From NCBI RefSeq assembly GCF_964340395.1, contig NC_135552.1, positions 20,834,181 to 20,898,180 of the forward strand: a stretch of 64,000 nt of DNA, written 5' to 3'. Under the pieces are notes generated by a model. That model saw only the letters and a program-made list of their open reading frames with translations, searched no databases and was not told the origin of the DNA. Of this stretch, positions 1 through 11,877 are shown piece after piece; positions within the stretch are counted from its first letter, which is position 1, and each line of letters opens with the position of its first letter. The DNA is from Glandiceps talaboti. Lineage: Eukaryota; Hemichordata; Enteropneusta; Spengelidae. The position numbers and the translations under genes are program-made.

Positions 1-567
1 AGAGAAGTACAGATTGACAGAACCACAGAATGTTGTTTGCCAAAATAAATACAAGATGGACCTACACTGCACACCTCACAAACTGAAAGATAAACACATT
101 GTTATTTTGAATGGTCCATGGATGAATTTTTCTATATTGTAGTTCAAATATAATTTATAACTCACCTTTCATATTATAATAAATATATATATACAATTGT
201 ATTCGATATTTGAAAGAAATACATATTCACATTTTTAATAACGATATTATAACTAATTAATAAGGACTGAACGAGTGCAGTGTTCATGAAGTGAATGTAA
301 TTTCAAGCTGTGCTACACAATTTTTGTGTGAGTGTGCGTACGTTTTTCATGTGATCTATGTGCAGTCGACAGAAGTCAATGACTTCCCTCTTTTGAAGCA
401 GACGTATAACGTTACAAAATACAATGTTGTTGACATTTCGTCTGATAACACTGAGCAGTCATCAGTGACATACAGCGTATTTAGTCAATTCTGGACAAAC
501 TGACTAATTGGTTGGCGCAAAATATCACGGTGTTGGCAAATAGTTACACACGATGAAGAATACTCAC
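1..567. other. AT-rich stretch, inferred PPP1R2 intron 1 (5' part)
   Basis: The stretch begins at the GT donor of the PPP1R2-like first exon (minus strand, 567-566) and reads leftward off the window. I see no second exon: the inhibitor-2 segment with KSQKWDE-like residues is not found on the minus strand here. The open frames at 291-503 and 553-900 on the plus strand have no recognisable family and no codon pattern that persuades me. Confidence 0.5.
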
Positions 568-641
568 TCGCTTTTGGTGCCCGGCTTTTCAAAATGTTTG
601 GCATTTTTTAGAATGCCCTTCTTCTCTTGCTTCTCCGCCAT
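568..641 (-). CDS. PPP1R2: Protein phosphatase inhibitor-2 homologue, first coding exon (partial gene)
   Basis: Inhibitor-2 binds and regulates the catalytic subunit of protein phosphatase 1 in nucleus and cytosol. The exon reads from ATG at 641 for 24 codons plus two bases and ends at a perfect donor, GTGAGTA, at 567-561. The short peptide is Lys-rich and contains KKGILKN at residues 7-13. This is the KGILK PP1-docking motif that sits near the N-terminus of inhibitor-2 proteins (human residues about 12-17), followed by a basic and aromatic stretch as in insect homologues. The remaining exons, including the WDE and HYNE regions, must lie left of the window. The call rests on one short motif, its N-terminal position and the clean exon structure, so another KGILKN-bearing protein is possible. 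It is transcribed away from C2orf69, whose first ATG is about 400 bases to the right. Confidence 0.7.
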
Positions 642-1038
642 GATGAATCAAATGATTTGTGCGCATGTGCACTTTCGAGAATTCGATGTTTATCGAATGC
701 CAATCGGCTGTACGAATATATTGAAAAAATATTGCGTTCGTCTTAACAGCAATAGCATTAAATGTTTACTCTTGAGTTTCGATGGTGTTCTTAAGCTGAC
801 TGATTTTTGTTGGGTTATCGGATTTTTATCTGACGACGACGAAACTATAGTCAGCGTCAGATTCACTTCACCAACATTTCAAGTTTCAAATTCAAACTGA
901 TCTGAATCTGAATCCGACGCCAATTTATTTTAGACATCAATCCTGTAGGTAAATAAATGTCACACTGCCAGCAGTTGCAGCCCAGAACTTCGAGTGTTTT
1001 CCAGATTATTTGGACACACTTGAAGTCTATGTTTTGGT
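642..1038. promoter_or_regulatory. Divergent promoter region, PPP1R2 / C2orf69
   Basis: Two genes start in opposite directions from this 397-base interval, so it must hold both 5'UTRs and probably a shared promoter. An in-frame TGA at 1021-1023 stops upstream extension of the C2orf69 reading frame. I see no TATA box placed convincingly for either gene. Confidence 0.5.
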
Positions 1039-3180
1039 ATGAAGGCAAGAGTAACATTTTCTGCAGTCTTCGCTTTTAAGTTTTTAATCCAGTCTCTGTC
1101 AAATGTCACAATGGCCTCAGGAACTAATCGCCGCTATGTTATCCCACCAGACGTATTTGCAAAGCCGTTTCCAGTTGACAATCTGCACAGATTACCCAGG
1201 ATTGAAGGCAGTGTTTGGAAGAGAAATGAAATGATATTTTGCACCGAATCTAAATCTGGTCGCAATCAGCATGTGATATTCTTCCCAGGCGATGTACAGG
1301 TGGGTATTGCTTTTTATCTTATGGAAGTTATGGCAACAAGAGGCGTGGTGCATGGTGGGGAGAGCAAGGTCTAACAGCACATACCTCTAGGCTTAGGACA
1401 CTCAGGGGGCCGTCCTGAATATTGCCCAGCTTGGAGGAGTGTCCTGAGCCTGGAGGTATGCTGTTAAACTTGTATGGGTGGGGATGTCGATCATTGACAT
1501 GTAAATTAGATACAAAATAATTATATCAAACTCAGTAAGTACGGGGCAGAAATGAGAGATTTTCAAATATGACCATAAGTGCAATTTCTTTTTCACCCCC
1601 ACCCGTTGATTTAAAATTGATCACAGGGAGCTATGCAAGTTTTAAAACAATCCATTTTATGTATTCATGATGAATTGAAACAGATTTCCCATAGCAATAA
1701 CAGTTAAATATAAATAACACATGCCAGCGAGGGCAATAGGCTAGGCAAGGGCATCATCAAAGTTTTAGTAAAGAGTGCCAGCCCGAGGACAGGCATTAAA
1801 TTGTGATATTGCCTGAGTTAATGTGTCATTAATTTCATTACACCATCCACTCATTTGTCCAATCATTCATCACCATTCATAGGTTTTCCCTTTCATTCTG
1901 CATTTCCAAACTGATGCACAATGGTTGAAATAACTCCTACTAGTCCTAGTCTCTACACGCGCGCGGGCAATATTATCACCATGCATGATGCAGGCAATAC
2001 TCTATTTAAAGGTCATGTGATTCGATTCTGACCAATGACAGCTTGAGTAAGAATGTTGATGTGTAATAATGACCCCTAGAGAATCATTTAATGAAACTTT
2101 GGAGGCACTAAGATATTACAACCCATAACACCAAAGTAAAGCATTTTCTGTGAAAATGATTTTCAGTTTTAGGGTAAAGGAATTTTGGATTGTAATATTT
2201 CAGTTCATTCACAATCTGAATATATTTACCATGGGATTAGATATGTATAACTGATTGAATTCACTCACTCCAGATGTGTACACATCTATAACTCATTGTT
2301 TCTATTACCTCCACTTTTACAGGATTTCCCAGAGTTGATGGAATCAAACCGAGATAACAGAAAATGGAGGAAATGGAATTTAGAATACACTGCCAATATT
2401 CTAAGACAAAGGTTTCCCAAAAGCTATGTATGGGTTATCAAATCGTCACGGCAACATGCAGGAAGTTTCAGCTGTTTTGATAATTTTGTACATTGTGACA
2501 TCATAGGGACACCTACCTATAGTGAAGGCGTGGAAGCAATCACCCATTTGAAGAAATTATTAGAAAATGCAATTGACTATGTCAATACTGAAACACCATA
2601 CTGTAGCACAGATCATACCAAGTTGTACACAGAGAAACAGAGTTCACAGTGTGTAGATGAAAGTGTGCAAAATGCAGAAGATAAAAGTGCTGAGAGTACA
2701 GGAGGGAAAGATGGACAGGCTGCAGGAGGGGCAGGTGTGCCAAATGCAATGGGCAAAAATGTACATAAAGCAAAGGTTCCAGTAGAACTTCCCATAGTAT
2801 TGGTAGGATTCAGTAAAGGCTGTGTGGTATTGAACCAAATACTACATGAATTGGACAATGCCAAACGAGACAGTGAAGTGGTAGAATTCCTTGGACGATG
2901 GAAAGATTTATACTGGCTTGACGGCGGACATAGTGGGGAACTGGAAACATGGATCACAGACACCAATCTACTACAAGGCCTGGCTGATTTGAAAGTAAAC
3001 ATCCATGTACACGTGACTCCATTCCAGGTACTAGATCCAAATCGTCCATGGAAAGGAAAGCAAGAGAGGCAATTTGTTGACAAATTGAAAGATATGGGAG
3101 CTAATGTTGAAGAAACTTTACATTTTGAAGGGGAGGGAATATCTTTTAAGAATCATTTCAAAGTTATTGAAACCTTTTGA
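1039..3180 (+). CDS. C2orf69: C2orf69 homologue, mitochondrial hydrolase-like protein
   Basis: Two coding exons, 1039-1299 and 2323-3180, joined in phase 0 (donor CAG|GTGGGT, acceptor TTTTACAG), give 372 residues; the human protein is about 385. Human C2orf69 is a mitochondrial protein linked to glycogen-branching enzyme metabolism, with an alpha/beta-hydrolase-like fold. Here residues 79-87 (FFPGDVQ and flanks) match the conserved YFPGDVQ block. The second exon carries the WNLE, FPKSYVWVIK and FSCFDNFV blocks, a GFSKG nucleophile-elbow-like motif followed by CVVLNQ, YWLDGGHSG, and the C-terminal ENHF-type end (here KNHF). I chose the ATG at 1039 because it is the first after an in-frame stop and adds a basic, hydrophobic leader suited to mitochondrial import. 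The ATG at 1111 is the alternative. Codons 2620-2760 encode a low-complexity Ser/Gly/Ala/Asp insert. The 1023-base intron contains a small foldback at 1373-1469. Confidence 0.92.
1373..1469. repeat. Short foldback (inverted repeat) in C2orf69 intron
   Basis: Arms at about 1373-1405 and 1437-1469 are near-perfect reverse complements. The left arm reads ACATACCTCTAGGCTTAGGA and the right arm, reversed, reads GCATACCTCCAGGCTCAGGA. About 30 bases lie between them. It resembles a very short MITE or a palindromic relic. Confidence 0.7.
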
Positions 3181-6020
3181 ATGGGAAAAGTTTGTAATGT
3201 AAACAGTACTTTTGGTAAACAACGATGGCACAATCAGACAACAATTATCCCAAATCATAGTCAAGTCTAGAATATCAGTGTTTCCAATATAATTTCACTG
3301 AAATATAATTTAAAGTTTTAATACTGTCAGGATATATTATATTATTATACTATAAAACATACTATTAGCATGTTTGTTAGCATTCTTAAGTTGAGAAGTA
3401 GTTATCACAGTGTTATGCACTGTGTGCCATAGTTTAAACTTGTTTATGTTCTCAGAATTTGAACAACAGCAGAAATATGACTTGTTTGGCAAATAATTAC
3501 AAAGCAGATTAATTAGCTGATAAAAGAGAAGGTTTGATTTGATGTAGTTATTATATTTCATATCGACTGTATGCTTGTTTTGTGTTTTACAACCCATAAC
3601 ATCAAAGTAAAGCATTTTCTGTATGTACCACAATTGTAAATCATAACATCCATATCAAGTGTAAAAGCATGCTATTTCATTAGCTAATTGACCACGTCAG
3701 AAAGGCCACATGCTAGGCTTGTAATTACCAATTGAAACGGTATATTTTTACTCTTGATATGAATGTATAAATGAGTGTAGCACATACAGAAAGTGCTTTA
3801 CTTCTGTGTTTAATACTCGTATTTGTCATGTGACTGACTTTTCACTTCATCAGATTGCTGATTGTAGTCACAGATAAATAGGAAATCTGGTGATTTTAAC
3901 AGAGATAGGAAATTGTGTGCAAAACATCTAAACTATTTTAAAAATACTGAACATGCTAGGAAAGGAAGGCAGGTATTAACTAGGTCCAGAATGTCGAATA
4001 CATTGACTCAGGTAGACTTGAATACATGTGAGTGAATAGTAAAAGGAATGTAAATGCATAAAATTTGATGTTTTGAATTGCTTCAAACACAACATATAAC
4101 ATGATGCATTCTAGATATGCGGTAAATGTGCTCACAGGATTGATAGCCATGAAGGGATCCACATATTTTATAATTAGAATGCAAGGTAAATATAAAATGA
4201 CATTTTGTATCATGAATGCACTTGCAGTCTCTGCATAACTATTCATTTCACTGATTATTGACAAGTATTCATTTATCATATATTTCAAGTATCTCATTTA
4301 GATTGTCAGTTTGTTCCCTTATCAAAATGAAACGATAAAGGATACTTTCCAATGTCAAGTACATTTCAAGTATGGACTTGGTCAATTATGATGCTAAATA
4401 ATTGTTTGTGAAATACAATAGGCATATACTTATTTTGTACATTTCAAGCATACTTATTTCATACTTATTTTTGACTTGGCAATGTCAAGTCAATACATTG
4501 AAAATTCTACAAAGTCCCATGCGAGTACAATTTAAGTGTGCTTATTTTATACTTATTTCTGACTTCATCTTTTCGTGCAGTGGCAGTTTTTATCAGGGGT
4601 GACATCTCCAAATTTAATTAGATCAGGTTTGTGGCATGTTGCTTGCATGAATTATTGTCTATTGGAAAAGTTAGCTGTTTAGCAATTGAGGCATCAGAAA
4701 GCAGTGGGGAATTTATACAAGCATCAAACATGTAAAACTTTAATGCAAAGACATACACAGAAATAGCATGTAACTTTTAATATCATTGTTTTTATTACTC
4801 TGGTAATTGAGCCTTCGGTTTACTATTACAGATGGACACAAACTAAAACTATTGTCGCAACTTATTGATACAACAGTGATCAGCTATTGAATGGATGTTG
4901 GTTTAATTATAGTCTCAGTAGAGAGGCATCGCAGAGTTTTATTGACAGAGTATCATGAACTTGCAGTGTACTGTTTTGGGACTTCCAATGTTTACACTAT
5001 CTTGATCACAGGATGATTTGAATTGCACAACAGAGGAACTACTATCACCCACTTGTGTAATCTACCACATTGAAGAACAATGGATTTAGTTTGCATCTAA
5101 TTTAATCGAAGGTTCAATTGTATACCAGAGTTGTATTTTTATTATAATTATCATATGGTAATAATGTACATGATGTAAATATTTGAAATCACAAGAAACA
5201 TTTTGAAAATGCTTTAATAATTTATGAAAAATGAAAATAATTATAACTCTACTCATCAAATTAAACTAAATTTACATGTATGAGTGATAAAAACTTATTT
5301 CAAATCATTCTACTCTTAATACGTGTGCTATTGTAGAACATGAACTCTGACAAATGAAATACTGGCACAAAATGATTCAAGAGATGTAGTCCAGATTTTA
5401 AAGTTTTTCTTCTTAATTTTTAGTGCCATATGAACTTTTAATAACTACTTCTTTCATGTGAGATAATTATCATGTTCATGTTTTAGTGACAAAATATGGC
5501 AAATAAATACACTTACAAATACAGTACTTGATATAATATATAGAATATATACATGCTATGTTTCATATGCTAATTATTGCTGTATTGGTGTTGAATTGCT
5601 GTGTGTATTATGGTCAAGTGTGTTTATCAAGAAAAGCCAAAGCTCAGATAACACTGTGTTGTATATATGAGAGTGTACATCATATCTATTTTTATAGCAT
5701 TAATAGTGACTTTGCTGACAAGTGAAGTACCTGACCTGTGATATGGGGGGGAGGGGGGGCGCAAGCTGTATTATTATTACAATGGACCACCTCTGAAATA
5801 AAACTTTACCTGTAATCGTTTGACTGTACCAATGTGAGTAAAGACAATATTAAGTTTAAGTGGTCAGTGATTTAAAGGTATCCTAACTATGTACTGACAT
5901 GGTAAAGGTTTTGAAGGGAATAATCATAGGCATTGTTAGGTTTAAATTGCAGAGTGGTCATTCACCACCGTGATAGTAATAATGTGTACTGATTGAATCA
6001 GAAGCTTGAATCTGTTTCAA

Positions 6021-6165
6021 GAATGTCTTGGTTTACAGGTTGGATGAGGTGATCTGTCTTGAAGAATGTCTTGGTTTACAGGTTGGACGAGGTGATCTGT
6101 CTTGAAGAATGTCTTGGTTTACAGGTTGGACAAGGTTATCTGTCTTGAAGATTGTCCTGGTTTTG
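6021..6165. repeat. 43-base tandem repeat, about 3.3 copies
   Basis: Unit starts are at 6021, 6064 and 6107, with a decaying fourth at 6150. Each begins GAATGTCTTGGTTTACAGGT. The TTTACAGGT core looks like a 3' splice site, but no exon adjoins it. Confidence 0.85.
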
Positions 6166-7326
6166 TCATATGACCACCCAATGGTTCCACACTGAGGCTA
6201 GGTTTTGATGTCAATACAGGATCACTGCTTATTGGATTATGGACCACTGTCAAACTCTCCTGTAACATAGATAAATATTGGTTGTAGTGTAACAATGTAC
6301 ATTCTCAGCTACTCGCACATACAGAAATATTGGTTTTAGTCTAAGAAGGTACAGTGTCAGTCTTATCAAGGTAAAATTAAACTGTTCAATACCACTCTCT
6401 GTCTAGCTTGTGACATCTAATTTATCCAGACAAGTGTATTGCATGGTGTTACATTATACTGAAGGTTGTCAATGTAAATGAATAGAGTAGTGGAATGAGA
6501 CTAGGCAATCTGATATAAATCTGAATTTTTTGGAGAAGGCTAGATTCAGTTTATTTATTTTCCTAAAGAATATGCATGTACACAAGAGTAAACGAAGAAC
6601 TACACAGTAGAATTTGTAAGAGATGAAAAATACTTTGAATGTATTTTTCTCAAAGATCAGATTTTGTAATCAGATTACCCAGCTTTGAATACATTATTAG
6701 TACACATCCACATGTCATAAGCAAATATGATGGTGATTAAAATATTTAAAAAAAGTCAGTCGGAAAATAAATATTTGAAGACAATGTAATTATGCAAAAA
6801 CATTACAAAACAGAGTTGGTGAAAACTGTCAGGCTGTGTTAACAGTATTTTGTGGCCATTTGTACGTTTACGGAAAATACTCATCAAAGTAATAAATTCC
6901 ACAAAATAACGATCCTGGAGAAAGCACACACAAAAAGCACTGAACTAGGCTAATTTGTACATGGTATTAAAAAAATACATGTATGTATAGTTCACTAATA
7001 TTAATAAATCATCAAGGTAAGAAGTGTCACATTTAATGTAATTTTACTAATTAATTGTCCAATTTGACTCCCTTCAATATGGCTGCCTTGGTCTGTGTCG
7101 CTATAGCAACCATGGTATGATAATGGGTCTGTCAGTATTGTTTATACATAGCAAAGTGATATCCGATAAGTTAATATTGAGCAATGTTAGTACATAATAG
7201 ACAATGTCCTCTGTGATATTGACAGTCAAATATGAATCAATTTATAAGTGTAAAGTAATTTCAATTTAATTTTGAAGTGAAATTTGATAAGCATGGGACT
7301 AGCACAATATTGTTCAGATTTTCTAT

Positions 7327-7632
7327 TTGATACAACCATGCAGAAACCAATAAGATACTGGATATGCTACACTTTAAGACAGCAAGATTGAATGAGTACA
7401 GTTTCTTTCAACATTTTGTCTAAGTGAAATGAACTACACATGCTACCTTACAAACACGGACATTTTATGCACCAGGCGTTTGATACTAAGAAAAACATTG
7501 GCATCCGAACATCTGCATGGAGTTGCAATACATTTTAATCGTTTATTTCATATAGCAAATACATGTGATCTTGCTATTGAAATGTGACATATGCAGTTAA
7601 TTCCTTGTTGGTTTCTGCGTGGTTGTATCAAA
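7327..7632. mobile_element. MITE-like inverted-repeat element, copy A
   Basis: The left end reads TTTGATACAACCATGCAGAA. The right end, reverse-complemented, reads TTTGATACAACCACGCAGAA, and homology extends inward through an AAGAAACTG-like block and a GCAAGATC block on both arms. There is no open frame. A second, diverged copy lies at 29276-29504. I could not fix a target-site duplication. Confidence 0.7.
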
Positions 7633-8457
7633 CAGAAGAGCTGAACAGTATTGTGAAATTCACAGTACTAGTATACATGTATGTTAGTATTTCTTAGAGT
7701 TTGGACTTTGAAACTACAGTTAGAGGCTTAGCGAGCTATACCAGTATTGTTAATGATATCTGAACTGATGATAAAACAGGTAATTCTTTATGATTTCAAT
7801 TATGGTATATTTGAATATATTTATATGAATTTATTCCAGGCTTAGTGTTAGTGATACTGTTAAAGTGGCCATGTGGATGAGGATTGGATATTTCATTTGG
7901 ATGCTCAATTTATCAAACAATGTTATTGTGGCATCCTACTTGAAAAATCAATGGAAAACAACATATGCCAAGTCCTTGTGTGTAATTGCAAAAGACTGAT
8001 AAATGTGTAAAACGTTTGTTATTGTGCTTATAATAACAACTTTTATACTCATTTTTTAACATTTTGCTATGCATTGAGCTACAAACACAGACTTGGTCTA
8101 TGATATTTACATTCATTTTTCAAGTAGAATACCATGATAAATTTGTTTCGTCAATTAGAAATCCAAAATAGATATCCAATTCTCATCCTTCTGCCACTTT
8201 AAGTGTTCAAGTGGAAATAGGTCAATTCTATCTCTACTTCTAGAATTGCATGCAATGACCAAACCTAATGTGCGTTTTATCACGCTGCAATTCAACTGAC
8301 ATTGTGCACAATTAGACAGGTACCACAAACAACCTAATATAGTCTTCACTTATGACTCATGTGAAACAAATAAAACATATATACAAATAAAACGTGATAT
8401 GACAATATCAATTAAGTGTACAATCAATAGCAAACACTAGACTGTGTAAACAATACC

Positions 8458-9075
8458 TTACAACTGAAAGGATATATATATATACATAATTGTGAGTACC
8501 TCATTTTCTGAAGTCTTCTTAGCCTTCCGTTTTAATCGAAATAATTTCCCGATAGGACTTTTCTTTGGCGTCTGTTTTCTGTTTGGTGATGTCTTCTTAG
8601 TTTTCTTAGGGGATACATGATGTCCTTCTGCTAAGACATTGGCTGCATCCTGTGGTGGCTGTGGTAAATCATCAACATACAATGCGTTCATGTCATCGGC
8701 ATATTTTTCAATCACCTTCTTCTTCTTGTATCTTGCCTCTATTTCTTTCATGGTCCTTGGGATGCGTACATCACATATACAACATGCAATGATTACTGTG
8801 GGGATCAAAGAATTACAACATGCAATGATTAGAGTGGGTATCAAACATATACAAGATATACAATGATTACTGTGGGGATCAAAGAACCAGGATCAAGTAT
8901 TCATGATATCTCTACATCAGTTTACATTACGTACATCATCACTTACACACATGTATAAAATGCCAGAGTTGGTTTTCACAATTTAAAGATATAGTATGGT
9001 ATGTGAAATTATATGCATGCATACCATCCGTCTACACATTTATACACAAATATTGCATGGCCTATTGATACACAC

Positions 9076-9118
<43 letters not shown>

Positions 9119-9990
9119 CTCACACTGTATATAGACATGTACAACCCCACATAAGTATCAACAAGTGAATGTCTTACCTACTACACAGAACAATCTCATA
9201 AGTATCAACATTGTGAATGGCATACTTACTACATAGAACAACCCCACATAGGAATATTCCAACTACCTGCCACAGCCTTAGTCCCCAAACATTAATTTCT
9301 GTGAACTTGACTTCAGTCTCAACAGTGCTAACTTCATCTTCAGTCTCCTAAATATAGGGTTACATTGTCATATCGTCAATGTTTTCCAATTTTCAGTTGA
9401 AATGAGGTGGAAATGACATTATCAAGGCAACCGTAACCATTCATCAACAAGTATTCAAATATTACAATGAAATTATACAGATTCTGTGCATGGAAAAGTA
9501 CAATTTTGTGATTTTGGTGCTATCCTTTTTTTAAGTATTCTCTTTACAGTGTAGAGTATTCTGATTTCTGTTTGTAATAGTAGCTTGGTTACACAAGGTG
9601 GGTATTTGTGGTCATCTCAGCAACAGGGTATAAACAGTGTGATAACGATACTACTGTGAATTATCGTGAATTATAGTTATAGTAGCTTAATAATAATCAA
9701 TACATGGATGGCATTTATTTGTCATTCTATTCAGTCATTGAAACGGCAGTTGACATTAATTCAATTCTTCATTTTAATCTGCCATTATCATAGTTGAAAT
9801 TCAATAATTCTGATGTACTGAAAAACAAATTAATCCACATGTACACTAAAAGCATTAATATCGCAAAAATAAATATTATGATAATATAGTTTAAGTTGTA
9901 AGTCACTATTACCTGGGCAGTAGCCAGAAGAATTTGACAAATCCACATCAATAATATCAGCATCACTTTCACTCCATCTTTACCCGCCAT
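8458..9990 (-). CDS. TMIE: Transmembrane inner ear expressed protein homologue
   Basis: TMIE is a small membrane protein of the TMC mechanotransduction complex in vertebrate hair cells. Coding exons on the minus strand are 9990-9913 (signal peptide, 26 residues ending TAQ), 9347-9230 (short extracellular part, then the membrane segment) and 8795-8500 or 8458. Phases are 0 and then 1. Residues about 52-60 read WGLRLWQVVGIF, matching human WDMRLWHVVGIF. After the membrane helix the third exon gives IIACC, then RIPRTMKEIEARY, nearly identical to the human cytosolic RVPRTRKEIEARY, and a Lys-rich tail. A good donor (GAG|GTACTC) follows at 8499, implying another exon that I cannot find. Reading through instead ends at a stop at 8458-8460, giving about 176 residues against 156 in human. 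Junctions of exons 2 and 3 are tandemly duplicated into the introns. Confidence 0.88.
8788..8885. repeat. Tandem copies of TMIE exon 3 acceptor junction
   Basis: Reading on the minus strand, the segment GATCCCCACAG|TAATCATTG, which is the exon 3 acceptor, occurs at the true site (exon start 8795). It recurs upstream in a diverged copy lacking the AG (about 8826-8845) and in an intact copy near 8866-8885. The true acceptor is the 3'-most in transcription. Confidence 0.85.
9071..9122. repeat. (CA)n microsatellite in TMIE intron 2
   Basis: CA dinucleotides with a few interruptions (CTCACA, CGCA). Confidence 0.95.
9141..9250. repeat. Tandem copies of TMIE exon 2 donor junction
   Basis: Two units of about 50 bases. 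On the minus strand each has exon end plus donor: TTCTATGTA|GTAAGTATG at the true site (9230/9229) and TTCTGTGTA|GTAGGTAAG downstream in the intron. The flanking GATACTTATG is shared. The true donor is the 5'-most copy. Confidence 0.85.
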
Positions 9991-10258
9991 TGTTGTATCG
10001 ATAAGACCCCCTAGGTGTGTGATTAAAATGATTGAGTGTAGGCCTTTCAATTTCAAAGAACCATTGTTTGAAGAGTCAATGCAAATATGAATACATTTAC
10101 TGGTAGATGCAAAGTAATTACTTACTTTGGGATGATATCACACTAAGTCATGACATTCAAACGCTTGAAATATTAATTGCTATGTATTATTGGCATGATT
10201 CAGATTTAACTTGAATCATTAATCTACAACTATACATCTACAAACACACAAGTATGCA

Positions 10259-10621
10259 CACAGGGAACTCAGGCTCAGTTAGTTTTGGTTACTAAATGAA
10301 CAAACAAACACGTAGATAAATAAATACTGACAAACATCAGCAATAGAGTAATCACAAATCAGTATTAACAATAATGAATGTTTCACAGTATCAAGAATCA
10401 TATATGTTTTCGTATATGCAAAACAATCACAAGTCCAAATAATGGGGGGTAATTGGTATTGACTCTTTTGCATATAAGGAAACATATACTAATTCTTGAT
10501 ACTTCATTATTGTTGATATTGATTTGTGATTACTCTATTGTTGATGTTTGTCAGTGTCTATTTATTTATTTATTTATGTTTGTTTTAGTAAACAAAACTA
10601 ACACAGCCTGAGTTCCCTGTG
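10259..10621. mobile_element. 363-base foldback element (MITE-like)
   Basis: Arms of about 150 bases are inverted copies. The outer ends are CACAGGGAACTCAGGCT (left) and its reverse complement (right). The match continues through GACAAACATC, AGAGTAATCACAAATC and AATAATGAA to a central loop near 10412-10475. No reading frame of note. Its ends lie beside CA-rich sequence. Confidence 0.8.
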
Positions 10622-10630
10622 CCTTGACAC

Positions 10631-10633
10631 AGT

Positions 10634-10668
<35 letters not shown>
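10631..10668. repeat. (CA)n microsatellite
   Basis: About 19 uninterrupted CA dinucleotides just outside the 363-base foldback. Confidence 0.95.
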
Positions 10669-10671
<3 letters not shown>

Positions 10672-10980
10672 GCATACATATAGACATATTTGCAATATAT
10701 ATTTCCAATTGTACATTTATTTCAGTTTTGCCTCAGACAAACTAACACACCTTTGCTCCAAAGTTGTCCAATTAAATCCAGTTAAATTTGACCACCACAG
10801 AGTTGTAATATAAAACAAAAATATGCAAAAACAGATATTTTAAGCTTGCTATGTTGACATACACAGTGAGTAAAAGACAACATACCTCTAATGCCATTGC
10901 TACTGTAGAGTCCAAAATATTGTCAACTCAAGGTATTAATACTAGTAAATATTTATAGGTAAGGAAACTAAAAAAAAGCC

Positions 10981-11877
10981 ACTGTACAGGACAGAGTTTA
11001 CTAGTGCTACTGTACAGGGCAGAGTTTACTAGTGCTACTGTACAGGGCAGAGTTTACTAGTGATACTGTACAGGACAGAGTTTACTAGTGCTACTGTACA
11101 GGGCAGAGTTTACTAGTGATACTGTACAGGGCAGAGTTTACTAGTGCTACTGTAGAGGGCAGAGTTTACTAGTGCTACTGTAGAGGGCAGAGTTTACTAG
11201 TGCTACTGTACAGGGCAGAGTTTACTAGTGATACTGTACAGGGTAGAGTTTACTAGAGCTACTGTACAGGGTAGAGTTTACTAATGCTACTGTACAGGGC
11301 AGAGTTTACTAGTGATACTGTACAGGGTAGAGTTTACTAGTGATACTGTACAGGGTAGAGTTTACTAGTGATACTGTACAGGGTAGAGTTTACTAGTGAT
11401 ACTGTACAGGGCAGAGTTTACTAGTGCTACTGTACAGGGCAGAGTTTACTAGTGCTACTGTACAGGGCAGAGTTTACTAGTGCTACTGTACAGGGCAGAG
11501 TTTACTAGTGCTACTGTACAGGGCAGAGTTTACTAGTGCTACTGTATAGGGCAGCATTTACTAGTGCTACTGTACAGGGCAGAGTTTACTAGTGCTACTG
11601 TACTGGGCAGTGTTTACTAGTGCTACTGTACAGGGCAGCATTTACTAGTGCTACTGTACTGTACAGGGCAGAGTTTACTAGTGATACTGTACAGGGCAGA
11701 GTTTACTAGTGATACTGTACAGGGGCAGAGTTTACTAGTGCTACTGTACAGGGCAGAGTTTACTAGTGATACTGTACAGGGCAGAGTTTACTAGTGATAC
11801 TGTACAGGGCAGCATTTACTAGTGCTACCTTACTGTACAAGGCAGCGTTTACTAGTGCTACTGTACAAGGGAAAGTT
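10981..11877. repeat. 28-base minisatellite, about 32 copies
   Basis: The consensus unit contains CTACTGTACAGGGCAGAG followed by TTTACTAGTG. Two short palindromes, CTGTACAG and ACTAGT, recur in each unit. Variants include TAGAGGG, GTGATACTG and GCAGCATTT. A few longer units with a repeated ACTGT lie near 11650 and 11830. Confidence 0.95.

Larger units (their letters stand above)
3181..8457. other. Intergenic, between convergent C2orf69 and TMIE
   Basis: No coding exon is recognised. The stretch holds both 3' ends, a 43-base tandem repeat (6021-6165), a MITE-like element (7327-7632), and a short G-rich run near 5745. A block near 3591-3625 repeats, almost identically, a block at 2114-2148 in the C2orf69 intron. 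Any further TMIE 3' exon would lie here, but I could not identify one. Confidence 0.6.

Noticed and set aside
553-900. 115-residue plus-strand open frame left of C2orf69
   Set aside because: It overlaps the antisense of the PPP1R2-like exon and has no family resemblance or splice context.
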